Positions 39,701-47,313 of a stretch of 64,000 nt of DNA are shown here, one piece after another (positions within the stretch are counted from its first letter, which is position 1; each line of letters begins with the position of its first letter). The DNA is from Halictus rubicundus. Its lineage: Eukaryota; Arthropoda; Insecta; Hymenoptera; Halictidae. The stretch lies in the NCBI RefSeq assembly GCF_050948215.1, contig NC_135157.1:4402001-4466000 (forward strand), written 5' to 3'. The notes beneath the pieces were generated by a model that worked only from the letters and a program-made list of their open reading frames with translations, searched no databases and was not told the origin of the DNA. The position numbers and the translations under genes are program-made.

Positions 39701-40638
39701 TCTCTGTCGAAACTAACTGCAATGCTTGCGAAACATTGAGAATACAGTTTCAAAAGGACATGGCTAGCACCCAAAAGTAGTATAAATGTAGTAGTATGCG
39801 AACCCTTAACCCCTTGCCCTACAATATCGAGTCAGACTCGTGATGAAGATTCTCAACAGAATCTAATAAATATATATGTTATTAATTTCCATTAATCCGA
39901 AATAAAATTCTATTTTCTTGTAGTTGATATACAGGGTGGTTGGTAACTGGTGGTACAAGCGGAGAGGGGGTGATTCTACGCGAAAAAAGAAGTCGAAAAT
40001 ATAGAATAAAAATTTTTCGTTTGAGGCTTTGTTTTCGAGAAAATCGAATTTAAAGATCCGTCGGGTTCGCGTGCTTTAGTATGCGTAGGAAGTAGAATTG
40101 GTAGGTCATGGTCAGACGCAGCAGACAATTCCTATCGAATAACGCGCGCATTGGCTGCATTTTCAAACTCAATGTTCTCGAAAACAAAGCCTCAAACGAA
40201 AAATTTTTATTCTATATTTTCGACTTCTTTTTTCGCGTAGAATCACCCCCTTTCCGCTTGTACCACCAGTTACCAACCACCCTGTATATCCTTTGGAGAA
40301 AACATAGGCATACAATAAATATAAACTATCTTTTTTTTCTATGGAATTCTGAACGATGAAGAATTTCTAATCATTATAATCACAAAATAAATAGTAGTGC
40401 AAGGGATTAAGAGTCTCAAATCTCTGATAATTATTTTTCTTGAAGTAATAGTACCAAACTTCCGTTAACGACAATCGATCATATGTTCACAGGTGACCTA
40501 ACGATGCCCCTGCCCAGCGTGGTGGTAGCGCAGCACCAGGACAAAGTAATCTCAGGCCGATGGCATCCAACGGAGTTCTCGTTTCTCAGCACCTCAGCCG
40601 ACAAGACAGCGACTCTGTGGGCTCTGCCGCCTGTCTAG
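6096..40638 (+). CDS. Wdr47: WD repeat-containing protein 47 (nemitin) orthologue, spliced coding span
   Basis: Overall span of the only confidently recognised gene. Six coding exons are inferred: 6096-6767 (or -6623), 23717-23913, 35103-35272, 35940-36247, 38879-39101 and 40493-40638. Intron phases are 0, 2, 1, 0 and 1, and all join in frame. The product is about 571 aa with the longer first exon or 523 aa with the shorter one. The first third is a Pro/Ser/Tyr/Arg-rich, probably disordered segment. The last 347 residues form seven WD repeats that read like vertebrate WDR47 repeat by repeat, for example VGSNSKTLR, HHKGSIYC, SGSQDKTVRFWDLR, EDSSCVLFDIRGGR and LLTGGYDNK. Family knowledge: WDR47 is a cytoplasmic, microtubule-associated scaffold working with MAP8 and CAMSAP proteins in neurons and cilia. 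The LisH-CTLH N-terminus of the vertebrate protein is not seen in this window. Identity rests on remembered family motifs, not on a search. Confidence 0.9.
10401..10720. repeat. Diverged direct duplication, offset about 182 bp
   Basis: TTATGATGATTTGAATTCG at 10401 recurs as TTATGATGATTTGAATTTG at 10583. Both are followed by matching CTGG-AGGATGA and, further on, ACAGCTGAA/CATAGTTGAA and TTGGCAA/TCGGCAA segments. Confidence 0.55.
11723..11976. repeat. Tandem duplication, unit about 128 bp, two copies
   Basis: TTTACTTAATAAAACTAAAA at 11723 and TTTACTCAATAAAACTAAAA at 11851. Both continue through CTGAATAGAT, GATTATTCCTTG, CTCTTCTGCAT and CAGTCTCAATAGAAA. Confidence 0.8.
13485..13702. mobile_element. 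TTAA-flanked MITE, family G
   Basis: TTAA|CACTAGATTG opens the element and CAATCTAGTG|TTAA closes it, so a perfect 10-bp inverted terminus is flanked by a TTAA duplication (13481 and 13703). Length 218 bp, non-coding. The TTAA target is the piggyBac hallmark. A lone related end (GTCTAGTGTTAA) is at about 19338-19349. Confidence 0.8.
14695..14936. mobile_element. Family D foldback MITE, copy 1
   Basis: Left arm AGGATAAGGTACCCAATTAC; right arm inverse ending GGATCCCTCACCC. The arms share the TTAATTATACTT / AATTAACATAGGCACAGTAA and AAAGCATAAT / ATTATGCTTTAAA inverse blocks, leaving a short AT-rich centre. Length about 242 bp. Confidence 0.8.
15290..15600. mobile_element. Degraded family E-like fragment
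   Basis: CTTTGTACTCGAATGGCGAT at about 15508, with TTGTGAGGCACCACTG following, matches the left end of the TTAA element at 46609. No TTAA flank is kept, and the rest is diverged. Confidence 0.4.
16479..16639. mobile_element. Family C MITE, copy 4
   Basis: TA|GACCGCGGATCTTTATGC at left and ACGCATAAAATCTGCGGTG|TA at right. Length 161 bp. Confidence 0.8.
17570..18183. repeat. Diverged tandem duplication, period about 340-347 bp
   Basis: Two units share AATCTTGTTCGTCATTA / AATCTTGTCCGTCATTA, TTACGCAATAAA, GAAGCAAG, CTAATCTTCGTG, TCATTGTTTTCTC, CGGTCCGACCTGTTAAATCA and TCGCGGGCTGTAACT. The last blocks (from about 17745 and 18092) are the best preserved. An ordinary segmental duplication seems likely; no mobile-element ends were seen. 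Confidence 0.75.
20915..21087. mobile_element. Family A MITE, copy 2
   Basis: Left TA|CCGTGTTTTCTCGATATATG, right AGAGTAAACACTG|TA. The middle carries CCGAACGTAGAAAAGGAC and a TTCTATACGGACGGT segment shared only with the copy at 47724, which marks a sub-family. Confidence 0.85.
21224..21422. mobile_element. Family C MITE, copy 5
   Basis: Left GACTTCGGATTTGATATA, right GCACAAAAGCCCGCAGTC|TA. Interior AAAACAGTGAAAACG and AATAAATGTC resemble the other copies. Length about 199 bp. Confidence 0.65.
22948..23148. mobile_element. Family C MITE, copy 6
   Basis: Left GACTGCGTACTTTATAG, right ACGAAAGATCGTAGTC|TA. The interior has ACAGTAAAATCTTGAAACAA and a GATGCAGAATATTTTTATTT block like other copies. 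Length 201 bp. Confidence 0.65.
23717..23913 (+). CDS. Wdr47: Wdr47 coding exon, WD repeat 1
   Basis: Acceptor TTTGTTTACAG|CAA at 23716/23717 and donor CAG|GTAAAT at 23913/23914. Length 197 nt, entering in phase 0 and leaving after two bases of an Arg codon. It begins with a Gln/Asn/Ser/Gly-rich linker (QEPKQELDASNGSSNGG). The first propeller blade follows: FVPVTALEDVQAVRCAEFHP, then GKLYAVGSNSKTLRICSYP. The VTALEDVQAVR and VGSNSKTLR motifs are characteristic of WDR47 and separate it from general WD40 proteins. Confidence 0.93.
24058..24275. mobile_element. Family A MITE, copy 3 (reverse orientation)
   Basis: TA|CAGTGTTTACTTTATATATG at left, ATCGAGTAAACACTG|TA at right, a clear TA duplication. 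Length 218 bp, the fullest copy, with the GGTATACCCCGTGAGGGACC block in the middle. It sits 144 bp after the donor of the WD-repeat-1 exon. Confidence 0.88.
24480..24652. mobile_element. hAT-like element remnant
   Basis: The end GGCCGCAATTTGGGAACCCC followed by TGGTCTAG matches the familiar hAT-type terminus (CAGGGGTTCCCAAA... GGCCC in reverse). An upstream GACGGGCTG and a poly-A tract may be the other eroded half. Assignment is from memory of hAT termini. Confidence 0.45.
24977..25405 (+). CDS. Hydrophobic 142-aa open frame, doubtful gene
   Basis: ATG at 24977 to TAA at 25405 inside Wdr47 intron 2. The predicted product starts MSSKQLRHIHLYLLIVLL and contains several Leu/Ile/Phe-rich stretches that could span a membrane. 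A pyrimidine-rich strand has few stop codons, so the length can arise by chance. No family motif was recognised. Most likely not a gene. Confidence 0.12.
   Translation: MSSKQLRHIHLYLLIVLLHPLLFVNCSIFNILLLLQNSILSCYCPFDILYYPVPFYLVFHVNTFDQLSTQGYSLTGEFLYFIIYSLFTFIVVLIRIVSSRYYLHICSDSFYCSRCTQQYSSPLQFIVHPLVDVLSIPFTNVY
26518..26709. mobile_element. Family C MITE, copy 7
   Basis: TA|GACTGCGGATTTTGTGAA at left, TGCATGAAGATCCACAGTC|TA at right, with a clean TA duplication. Length 192 bp. Confidence 0.8.
26796..27179. mobile_element. Foldback element with about 85-bp arms
   Basis: The left arm (26796-26888) holds TTACTTCAGGAAACCAGAAA and GATTTTGGCGAGAAAATTCT. The right arm (27095-27179) holds their inverse, CAGAATTTTCTCGCCAAAAT and TTTCTGGTTTCCTGAGGTAA. 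The roughly 205-bp centre is unrelated and GC-richer. No coding capacity. Confidence 0.85.
29023..29209. mobile_element. Family D foldback MITE, copy 2
   Basis: AGGGTAAGGGACCCAATTAC at left and its inverse, CACAGTAATTGAGTCCCTTACCCT, split over 29186-29209 at right. The interior matches copy 1. Length 187 bp. Confidence 0.88.
29539..29757 (+). pseudogene. Mariner transposase fossil, N-terminal part
   Basis: The + strand reads LHHFLLKKGTAESHLVEVYG then DDALSERSCRD, followed by a TAG at 29636 where the family has Trp. This is the helix-turn-helix DNA-binding start of a mariner transposase of the mellifera type (compare the ...AESH...VEAYGE.ALSERTCRDWF pattern). After frameshifts, KFQDEGLEA and DGGPC-TLKEL remnants continue the domain. 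Non-functional: stops and frameshifts throughout. The middle of the gene is deleted; the C-terminal part follows at 29974. Confidence 0.8.
29775..29972. mobile_element. Family C-like insertion splitting the mariner fossil
   Basis: The right end CGTAAAGATCCGCAGTC|TA is clear at 29954-29972. The left end near 29775 is diverged (GTTTGTGAAATTTCC). It lies exactly between the two transposase segments, so it either inserted there or accompanies the deletion. Confidence 0.55.
29974..30240 (+). pseudogene. Mariner transposase fossil, C-terminal part
   Basis: The frame reads RHDKVIFQHHNARPHIAKPV, then LPHPPYLPDIVPSKYQLF, a TAA, then SVQHGISQQYVGTYEDE and, after a small deletion, EKVIANNG-YFE at the terminus. 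It carries the catalytic-domain landmarks of mariner (HDNARPH and PYSPDIAPSDYHLF). The second catalytic Asp is replaced by His (HHN) and the SDYH motif reads SKYQ, so the copy is catalytically dead. The third Asp (PDIVP) is retained. Confidence 0.88.
30310..30500. mobile_element. Family C-like MITE, diverged copy
   Basis: Left GACTGTGTATGTTTATGCAA, right AATGCATAAAGATGCGCAATC. The interior TTTTGATATTTTAAGAAAGT resembles the insertion in the mariner fossil, so the two form a sub-family. Confidence 0.5.
31491..31669. mobile_element. Family C MITE, copy 8
   Basis: Left ATGCGGATTTTTACGCGAAG, right GTACATAAAATCCGCAGTA. Interior TGCTCTTACTGTTTCACAG matches other copies. Length about 179 bp. Confidence 0.6.
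31678..31850. repeat. Short direct repeat
   Basis: AATTTGCTTTTGAGAACGCA... and GATTTGCTTTCGAGGGATGC..., each followed by AGAAGCTCAGACAATSTTGG and AAAAAT, are about 133 bp apart. A local duplication. Confidence 0.6.
32742..33355. mobile_element. Foldback element B with about 170-bp arms, inside family A copy 4
   Basis: The left arm starts AGTGTGACATAATACGGGTC and the right arm ends with its inverse (GACCTGTATTATGTTACACT). Matching continues through GGTATATCGGTGTGAGACCA, TTTTTCATTATTTATTTATG and ACCAACATATTCGTGTAATT to about 32915 on the left and 33180 on the right. No coding frame. Its centre contains a family C MITE. Confidence 0.85.
32931..33125. mobile_element. Family C MITE, copy 9, nested in element B
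   Basis: Left GCTGTGGATTCTATGCGTCT, right TTGCATAATATTCCGCCGTC|TA. Interior AAATTGTGAAAACATTTAAG and ACAGACAATTTTTATTTTGC match the family. Length 195 bp. Innermost of three nested insertions. Confidence 0.65.
35103..35272 (+). CDS. Wdr47: Wdr47 coding exon, WD repeat 2
   Basis: A poly-T tract runs into TGTGCAG at 35102, and the exon's first G completes the Arg codon left open by the previous exon. Donor GAAG|GTAAAT at 35272/35273; length 170 nt; exit phase 1. It encodes EDHQTYQPTVLFKRTKHHKG followed by a canonical blade (SIYCLAWTPDGQLMATGSND, then KTVKLMRFNADTSNLEG). The FKRTKHHKGSIYC stretch is a WDR47 signature. A 60-bp tandem repeat starts about 50 bp after the donor. Confidence 0.94.
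35320..35562. repeat. Intronic minisatellite, four 60-bp units
   Basis: Units start near 35321, 35381, 35441 and 35501 with AAGAATTTTGAAGCGTCCAT and end TTATTAATTATTTTATA. The 60-bp length is a multiple of three, so one frame stays open and gives a 20-residue repeated peptide by chance. It fills most of the first half of intron 3, just after the WD-repeat-2 exon. Confidence 0.92.
35940..36247 (+). CDS. Wdr47: Wdr47 coding exon, WD repeats 3 and 4
   Basis: Acceptor TTCTTCCAG|GT at 35939/35940 and donor AGCAGG|GTTAGT at 36247/36248. Length 308 nt, entering in phase 1 and leaving in phase 0. Blade 3 reads MHDGTVRDLCFLED to LLISGGAGDCKIYVTDCATG, with the AGDC turn typical of this family. Blade 4 reads ALSGHSGHVLTLYNWGGAMF to SGSQDKTVRFWDLRTRGCV, with a full GH...WD pattern and the conserved Asp of the repeat. 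Confidence 0.95.
36369..36573. mobile_element. MITE with ACAGGGTGTCCCAAAA-type ends
   Basis: Left arm ACAGGGTGTCCCAAAAATTG then ACTTCCTTGAAAGGGGTGAT. The right arm is the inverse (ATCACCCCTTTCAAGGAAGT, then TTTTTGGAACACCCTCT). Length about 205 bp, no coding frame. Ends of this type are widespread in insect genomes. Confidence 0.85.
37937..38335. mobile_element. Family C MITE, copy 10, carrying a nested TTAA element
   Basis: Left GACTGCGGATCTTTATGC (37937) and right TGCATAAAATCTGTAGTC. At about 399 bp it is twice the family's length because of a 235-bp insert at 37998-38232. Confidence 0.8.
37998..38232. mobile_element. TTAA-flanked MITE, family J, nested
   Basis: TTAA|CCCTCCGT opens and ACGGAGGG|TTAA closes. 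TTAA target duplications lie at 37994 and 38233. Terminal CCC is typical of piggyBac ends. Non-coding. Confidence 0.75.
38358..38571. mobile_element. Family A MITE, copy 5
   Basis: TA|CAGTGTTTACTCAATGTATA at left and GAGTAAACACTA at right. Length 214 bp, the long sub-type with GGTCCCTCACGG in the middle. It lies 22 bp after family C copy 10. Confidence 0.85.
38879..39101 (+). CDS. Wdr47: Wdr47 coding exon, WD repeats 5 and 6
   Basis: Acceptor CCGTTGCAG|GTC at 38878/38879 and donor CAAG|GTAAGT at 39101/39102. Length 223 nt, entering in phase 0 and leaving in phase 1. It encodes VGSPVAALCVDPSGRLLVSG, then HEDSSCVLFDIRGGRTVQCF (blade 5), then PHAADIRSIRFSPSAYYLLT to GGYDNKLVLTDLQ (blade 6). Both blades follow the WDR47 order closely. 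Confidence 0.95.
39810..40406. mobile_element. TTAA-flanked MITE, family I, with a nested foldback
   Basis: TTAA|CCCCTTGCCCTACAATATCG at left, AGTAGTGCAAGGGA|TTAA at right. The outer element is about 230 bp once the nested 365-bp foldback is removed. A second left end (TTAACCCCTTGCTTTACAAT) is at about 56653. Confidence 0.65.
39926..40290. mobile_element. Foldback MITE with about 116-bp arms
   Basis: The left arm (39926-40041) holds ACAGGGTGGTTGGTAACTGG and GTGATTCTACGCGAAAAAAG. The right arm (40176-40290) is a near-exact inverse ending CCAGTTACCAACCACCCTGT. The 134-bp centre is GC-rich and unrelated. It sits in Wdr47 intron 5 inside family I. The high arm identity points to a fairly recent insertion. 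Confidence 0.92.
40493..40638 (+). CDS. Wdr47: Wdr47 last coding exon, WD repeat 7 and stop
   Basis: Acceptor TGTTCACAG|GT at 40492/40493, entering in phase 1. It encodes GDLTMPLPSVVVAQHQDKV, then the last blade (ISGRWHPTEFSFLSTSADKT, then ATLWALPPV) and a TAG at 40636-40638. A blade that ends only a few residues before the stop is the usual WDR47 C-terminus, so the propeller looks complete. Confidence 0.94.
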
Positions 40639-42917
40639 GATGGTGAACACGGAAGATGCTTGTTCATCGAACGCGCGGAGATCGATTGATTTTTCTAAAG
40701 GATTGCGCCCACCAGATCATGATCGTTCGTTCTTTTGTTCTCGCCTAGGCGTACCATTCTCGGATCTTTTTTTCCCGGTACACAAAAAAAAAAAGAGAAG
40801 ACCCGCAACCGAACAAAATTTCGCCATCGAACAACAAGACGCAAGTGTCGTCAGTTAAACAAAGAGAAAAGAGGGGAAAAGGTAGAAATCGTTGCCCGGA
40901 AGCGTGGCAACGGGAGTCGAAGAGGAGAACGAGCGATCGCGAGCGATATCGACGTAACACAGAACACCGGGAAGAAAGTTTCACGCGTCTAATTCAACCA
41001 TGACCAATTAAAAAGCTTTCCGAAACCTCGCGGCAAGCGCGATTGGATGTGACGTTCGCGATAAGGATAAGGAAAGAGAGAAGAGCATCGGGTGGTTTAC
41101 GTGCGAGCTGATGTTACACGCTCCGAGAACCACGGAGGGAACGAGTGAAAGTGCATTTTCTTTGCGCGAAGACGATCATCGGTCGTAAATCATAATCGCA
41201 TTCGTCGACAGATCGTCTGATAGGAATCATAAGACTGCGGAAGAACTTACTGGACAAGAAACGCGAACGTTATCCCCCTCGAGATACTTGCAAGGCAACC
41301 TCCTACGATGAGTAATTTTAGCTTAAAGAAAAATAAGTGCTGGAAGTTGTAGTACATCACCACCTAATCATTTTTCATGAGCCGTATACGCATGATGATC
41401 AGCGATCTAATTATGATCTGTGTAATTGCAGTGAAGGGTACAAAATGTAACAAATGTAAATCAACATGTATTTGTACGTGCATGGAAATGTTTAACACCC
41501 GACACCCGAATTGTTTATATTCCGGTCCGTGTATTTTACTTATATGCAATTAGAGAAACTCCCAAAAGTATAAGTAATTACGCGAAAACGTCATCTATAC
41601 TTAATTTCGTTTATGGTGGACGTTGACGCCATTTTTCTAGCAGATATTGGATTTTTTGAGTGAATACCGTTCATCTCAATTAATCGGAGAGTGAAAGATT
41701 ATTAGGAGAGAGACTGTAACTTCTATCTCTTATTTTTTTTTAATTAATTACTTATCCGAGAGTTTTCCTTGCTGGAGAAAGATGGCGACGACTGGTTTGA
41801 TTTCGATCTATCGACGAACTAACCGGTCGTTGCTTTCGTCGATTTCGACGGTTTTTCTTTCCCGGTAGATTCGCGGTGTAACGTGTGTCTCTCTAATTTT
41901 GTATCGAGTTTCTTCGCGATCGTGTTCGCCCTGATGTACATATGTTAGCGTAGCATTAAGAGCGATTGTAGTCGCATCCTTCTAATGATTTTTTCTTGCT
42001 GTCATTCACAAATTAATTCTAAGCCTGTGTTTAACAATAACTTTCTGCAACGATGCGATGTGGATAAATTGTGCTGTCTACCTGTCTCGTTCCTTTTCTC
42101 CGCCTTTTTTCCCGAGCTGATTTTCTGTTAAGAGGGTGCATACGGAAGAGTCTCGGTTTTCTAAGATCGAAACAATGTCTACGCCTCTTATTGGATCTGT
42201 ATAATTTTTGTTTCTGATAGATCCGGGCATCCTTGATTTTGTTCGAAAAGAACCGTGCATAATAGAATGGCCGTTTTAGATTTTTCAGTTGACGATTACT
42301 GCAATCGTGCGGGTATGTTCGAGGGAGATTATTAACTAAGTTCATTCGTGTGCATATTATGATAAAATCGTGAAAAATATCAATAAATATATTTTTGCAA
42401 TTTTTCTAGGAGATTGAGAACGAGTTTCTTGTACTTTTAGTGTTACGAGATCTCATGTACCTAAGATATACTGAAAACTAAACCTTGAATATTTATTTTT
42501 TAAGTTTCATCGAAAAGTTTAAAAATGTGACATCTAAAATCTTTTAATTCATAAATGTGAGTTATAACATTTCACGTAAAGTCCTTGACGAGTTTTTAAA
42601 CAAAAATCAAATTATAACATTCCCGGAAGGTTAATTTTTTACTCACTTTAGTGCATGAGATCCCTAAATAAAAATTCGAAGTAGCGGGGATTTTTTTACG
42701 AGATTTGCACACGAAAGTGGTTTGGATTTTAGAAGAATTTGATAGCGGATTTTATTTTGTTTTTTTCGTACGAACAAATGCGCGCGGAGATGTGAATAAC
42801 CATTAATATTCAACTATTTTTGTATTTTCTAATTGAAGTGTTTTGAAGATTGGCGGTTTCGTATGTGCTTGCTTAATGTTAGGTCTTCCGCCCTTCCGTT
42901 TGTATCCATTCAATAAA
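40639..42917 (+). other. Wdr47: Probable 3' UTR of Wdr47
   Basis: No further coding sequence follows the TAG at 40636. The moderately GC-rich then T-rich sequence continues without repeats. AATAAA signals occur at 42382-42387 and 42912-42917, the second followed by a T-rich/GT context. A further AATAAA at 44752 would give a 4.1-kb 3' UTR. The true cleavage site cannot be chosen without RNA data. Confidence 0.5.
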
Positions 42918-44831
42918 TCGTTCCCTTCCATCGATAGTCCCTGTCTCATCGATCCCCCGAAGTCACGCCAAATATTCGCATGTTACGTATATTAGATATA
43001 TAAATATAGACATCTACTCGTATTAAAAGAATCAAGACAACATATACGCTCATATTAATCACTATTTTTTACCGATTAATGCGATAAGGATACGAAAAGA
43101 GATTTTCTCGGAGCGTCGAAGGAACGACCGAAACACGTTGCGTGAGAACGCAAGTTAGTAAAATAAGCAATTTAAGGCGACAATGCGGTGAGAACACGAT
43201 CATAAATGCAACGTTATCTCAATCACATTTACCAAGTTAACTATTAAATATTTATCCAGATTTAAACGTTTATTTCCGTGCAGATTAAATTCAACGTGAA
43301 TCTTCGAGATACAAGAGGATTCCGGAAGTCATAAAAATCGTAAATTTTAACTGTTGAATTTAAATGAAACTGTTGTCGATATAAATTCAAAGCTACGTGT
43401 CTGTACATCAGATACTCGACCAACATACTTTACTGCAAGCACAGTATCAAAGAGAAACATTTTGTGGTAGTTACCTCAAAATATTGAAGAAAAATTAATT
43501 TTATCAAAATGTAATTAGTTTTAGTTGTCACCTATCGCTTTGATAAAAACAGAAATTCCTAAACAATCATAAAGTTACATCGTATCGAGGGTTATTAACC
43601 AGTTTATAGCAGAAAGCGTTCAATCCTAATGTTCGTTTTTCTATACATATATGTATGTATTACTTTATGAAGGAAAGTACAGTGAAGCTAAATGCACCGA
43701 ATAATCGACGTGTTCACGCCGCCTTGGTCCCTCGAAAGAAAACTTAAGGAGTCTAGATGTTAAGTTGTTGCTTGTCGCAATCGCCAAAGTTCGGAGTGTG
43801 GCCGTGAAGCCGGAGGAGAGGTAAAAACCACCTTGTTCTTGTACATATACACGTTTTCAAAAAAACAAAAAAAAAAATACTCGCCGATTTCCGGCAAAGT
43901 GGACCGCATCTTTCCTCGATTTTCTTTCGATTTCATGAACGGGACGCGATCGAGCCTCGTTCGACCGTTTTCCGCTCGTTCTCCGCGCGATTCAGCGAAT
44001 CACACCCGAGAGCCACGTGTGCGAATAGGAACGTACGCGAACAGTGAAGTGGAGGAGGGACCGGAAGCGGCAAATCAAAAAGAAAGAAAAAGCTCTCTCT
44101 CGAAAGTCCCCCACCCCTCTGTTCGCCGCGAGTGCTCGACGATCGTCTTTCACTCTACTTTCACGATGAAAGAACGAAATTATTCTGCTTCACGTACCAC
44201 GAAAAATAATTTCGTTCCTTTGCACAATCAGGATCGACGAGCTGTGCACAACGCTGCCTTACAATCGATCGTGTGTTTCGTTTTATCCGACGCCGTGTGA
44301 CGCGTTGCCCGGGTTCATATTGCAAGAACGGAGAAAACAATGTGAAAAAAGCGATGAGCCTATCGTGAGAAGGATGCTGCGAGCGGGCATCTGCTTCCGT
44401 GTAGCAATTTGTCGTGCCTTCTGTCGTGGCTGCTTTCGGCGATTCACATTTATTTTTCTATGTTACGTGTCCCCTTAATCAACCACCACGTCCACTCCAC
44501 GTACCCCCTGTTCACCTATTCCGAATCACCGTGCACCCCGTTTCGATGCTACCTAATTAATCCTGTTTGTCCCGGAATTCATCCCATCGAACTCGTTAAT
44601 CGAACGCTGAAGTAAGGAACCTCTTCGCTATCTCGTACGATTATTATCGTGTTATAATATATATATATATATATGATATACATATAGCATAACTTATAAC
44701 TTTGTACTTTTCCTGTAGATACGACATAATACTGTCACGTCTAATTTAAACAATAAAATTTACGTTAATAAACACTGTCGTTCACTGTGATTCATAATAC
44801 TGTCACGTCTTCTTTATGCTGTGTTCACTTA
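42918..44831. other. Gene-downstream region, nothing recognised
   Basis: Mixed AT-rich and CpG-rich DNA. A 155-codon frame at 43833-44300 lacks any known motif and may be chance or extended 3' UTR. An AT dinucleotide run lies at about 44657-44675, and an AATAAA at 44752 could end a long 3' UTR form. Confidence 0.4.
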
Positions 44832-45239
44832 TTTTATTATTAGGATAATTTTCATTCAGCCTGCTATCGGCAAGTCAATCTTACTTTTAGAGAAAACATT
44901 TTCAACTTAATCTTCAATTTTCTATTTGAACTTTACAGATAATAGGTTAAACACAACTAAAAATATATTTTATTATTAGGACAATTTTCATTCAGACTGC
45001 TATCGACAAGTCAATCTTACTTTTAGAGAAAGCATTTTCAACTTAATCTTCAATTTTCTATTTGAACTTTACAGATAATAGGTTAAACACAACTAAAAAT
45101 ATATTTTATTATTAGGACAATTTTCATTCAGACTGCTATCGACAAGTCAATCTTACTCTTAGAGAAAACATTTTCACTTATTCTTCAATTTTCAATTTGA
45201 ACCTTTCAGATAATAGTTGAAACACAACTAAAAATGTAA
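44832..45239. repeat. Minisatellite, three units of 136 bp
   Basis: Units begin at 44832, 44968 and 45104 with TTTTATTATTAGGA and continue through CATTCAGACTGCTATCGACA, AAGTCAATCTTACT and TAGGTTAAACACAAC. Units 1 and 2 are nearly identical; unit 3 has small deletions and substitutions. Confidence 0.93.
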
Positions 45240-46412
45240 CGGGAATTGTCATAATTTCTGAATTTTTCGGTTTGGACTTTTTCCTTTCACTGAAAGCATA
45301 AGATCAGACTATGAATATAATTTTATTATGCGATCCATGTGAGTTTACAATCATCGAAAATAATCAGAAATATGACTAATTGAAGTTGAATGAAGTTTCC
45401 CGTAAAAGTCGACTAACTGTGACACTTCTTGCTCTGCAGATGAACAAGAAAGAATTCCTCTTCAAAAGAAAGATCGCAATTTGCAACATCGGTATTTTTT
45501 CTTCTTTCAGTCAACCTCATTTTACTCTAAGAAAAATGTACAAACACAACAGGTTGTCCTAAATTCGCAAAGGATACACAAGAGTACCGAAGACATTCCT
45601 GTGAAATAATGAAGTAGTTTTTAGGAAACAGTCTTAGCCAGGTCTTAATTCCCCGAACCACAATTTCCAGCGTCGATTAATAGTAAAGTAATCTCGATTA
45701 ATCAAAGTCGGCGCGATCAAAGAAGATTCGGGAGAGGTCTTCCCCGCTAATCGCGTCTGCGTCAGCTTTCCAGAATTTCCGGTAATAGACGCGATTAACT
45801 CGGTACCGGACGATTACCCCCGAGTGTCGAAAAGGGTACGGGGGCCCACGGATCGTCGACTTTTCGAAAATTTCCCATAATGACCGGGCAATCATGGCAA
45901 TCATCCACCCGCACGTTTACGCACCGGGCCCACCGAATTCTCCGTTTTTGCCCCGGCCGATTCCGTGAACCGGCCGGTTCTAGTTTACGAAACTTTAAAT
46001 AAGACTGCGCCAGGGGATTCAGATTTGCCCTCATTACGAGCACCCACTCGCCCGGGGAACCGGCAATTTCGTAAAGAAGAAATTTATGTACGGTCGAGGA
46101 GTTAACGCTGCTGACGAAACGCGGACGTTGCGAATTTTCGAGAATAGCCATTGGACGGCCGGAGGCCTAATCGAGGCTCGATAACTTACTGATAGATGGC
46201 TAATAGTTGCAAAAATGAAAAAAAGATGTCTTGTAATCTCGTGCGAGGCGACCAATTCTCTAGATTAAAATAAACAAAGCAAATAACGAAATTATATGAC
46301 AATTTTGGAAATGCGGTAAAGTTTATCAGTACATTGCGAATATTTATGAAAAAATTGGGTAACTGCAATTTGAAATAATAGAAAAATTAAAAGAATCGAA
46401 GAGTGTCAATGT

Positions 46413-46600
46413 ACAGGGTGTGTAAAAAGTAATGCTCATCCGTCCTAGGGGTGAATCTGCACCTCTGGATCGGTGGACATTTGTCAAAGAAACTTGCTGC
46501 AAAATTGTTTATAACAAAGAAAACGATGTCTTTTGTTTCAATCGATCAGCCCTTATCGAATACATTGTATGCTGCGAGAGCAGAGTTTTCGCGCCAAAGT
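46413..46600. mobile_element. Possible mobile-element end
   Basis: TACAGGGTGTGTAAAAAGTA is a terminus of the ACAGGGTGT class. The following sequence (GTCCTAGGGGTGAATCTGCA) suggests an old insertion, but the opposite end was not found. Confidence 0.3.
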
Positions 46601-46608
46601 CGTATTAA

Positions 46609-46858
46609 CCCTTAGCACTCGAATGGCGATTGTAAGGCGCCACTAAAAATTCCTGTATCATTTTTCAAAATATTTTTCACATTATTAAATTTGTTTGTAT
46701 TTAATAAATCACTAAACATTTCAGTATAGTAATTTACTGTACGAGTAAATTGCACCATTTTCGTATGTATAGCACGAAAAAATATATATAGAAGGGAAAG
46801 ATTCTAGGTCGGAAGAAATGTTTCATTTTAGAGTTAAAATGGCTTCGAGTGCAAAGGG
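46609..46858. mobile_element. TTAA-flanked MITE, family E, copy 1
   Basis: TTAA|CCCTTAGCACTCGAATGG at left, TTCGAGTGCAAAGGG|TTAA at right. TTAA duplications are at 46605 and 46859. Length 250 bp. Terminal CCC and the TTAA target fit a piggyBac-mobilised MITE. Confidence 0.85.
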
Positions 46859-46862
46859 TTAA

Positions 46863-47313
46863 CCGCTTCGCTCCCACGGACGTGTTATGTCGCGACGCTG
46901 ATATTGTTTGTATAATGTCACAGACGAATTATCCCGCGACACGATACCGTTCGCGAGATACCACAGACAACATATCTCGCGTGCTTCATTATTAGATTCG
47001 TCATTTATACAAGGTGTCCCACATAACACATTTCACGATTTTTCAAGTACTTGCGATAAGGAACCCCAGACGGAGCAAAAACAGAAACCGCGTATTTACT
47101 CGTCCATGGCGTCGCACGAGCGGCATTGCGTCGCAAGGTGACACGTCTGTGACCTTGTACAAACAGTACCAGCGTCGCAGCATAAGGGTTAGATTATACT
47201 AGGCAGGTCAAACGCTGGGGCCTATAAACGCTAGATACAAAAACAGGGTAAAAAAATTCTGTCGGCAGAATTTGGTATAACTCGACCCTAACACGTCCGT
47301 GGTAGCGAAGCGA
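46863..47313. mobile_element. TTAA-flanked element, family H, abutting family E
   Basis: TTAA|CCGCTTCGCTCCCACGGACG and the inverse CGTCCGTGGTAGCGAAGCGA|TTAA (47314). The terminal inverted repeats are about 24 bp with two mismatches. Length 451 bp. The left TTAA is the same four bases that close family E copy 1. No transposase frame. Confidence 0.85.

Noticed and set aside
43833..44300. 155-codon frame downstream of Wdr47
   Set aside because: Low-complexity Lys start and Ser/Arg-rich composition without a domain. More likely 3' UTR or intergenic.
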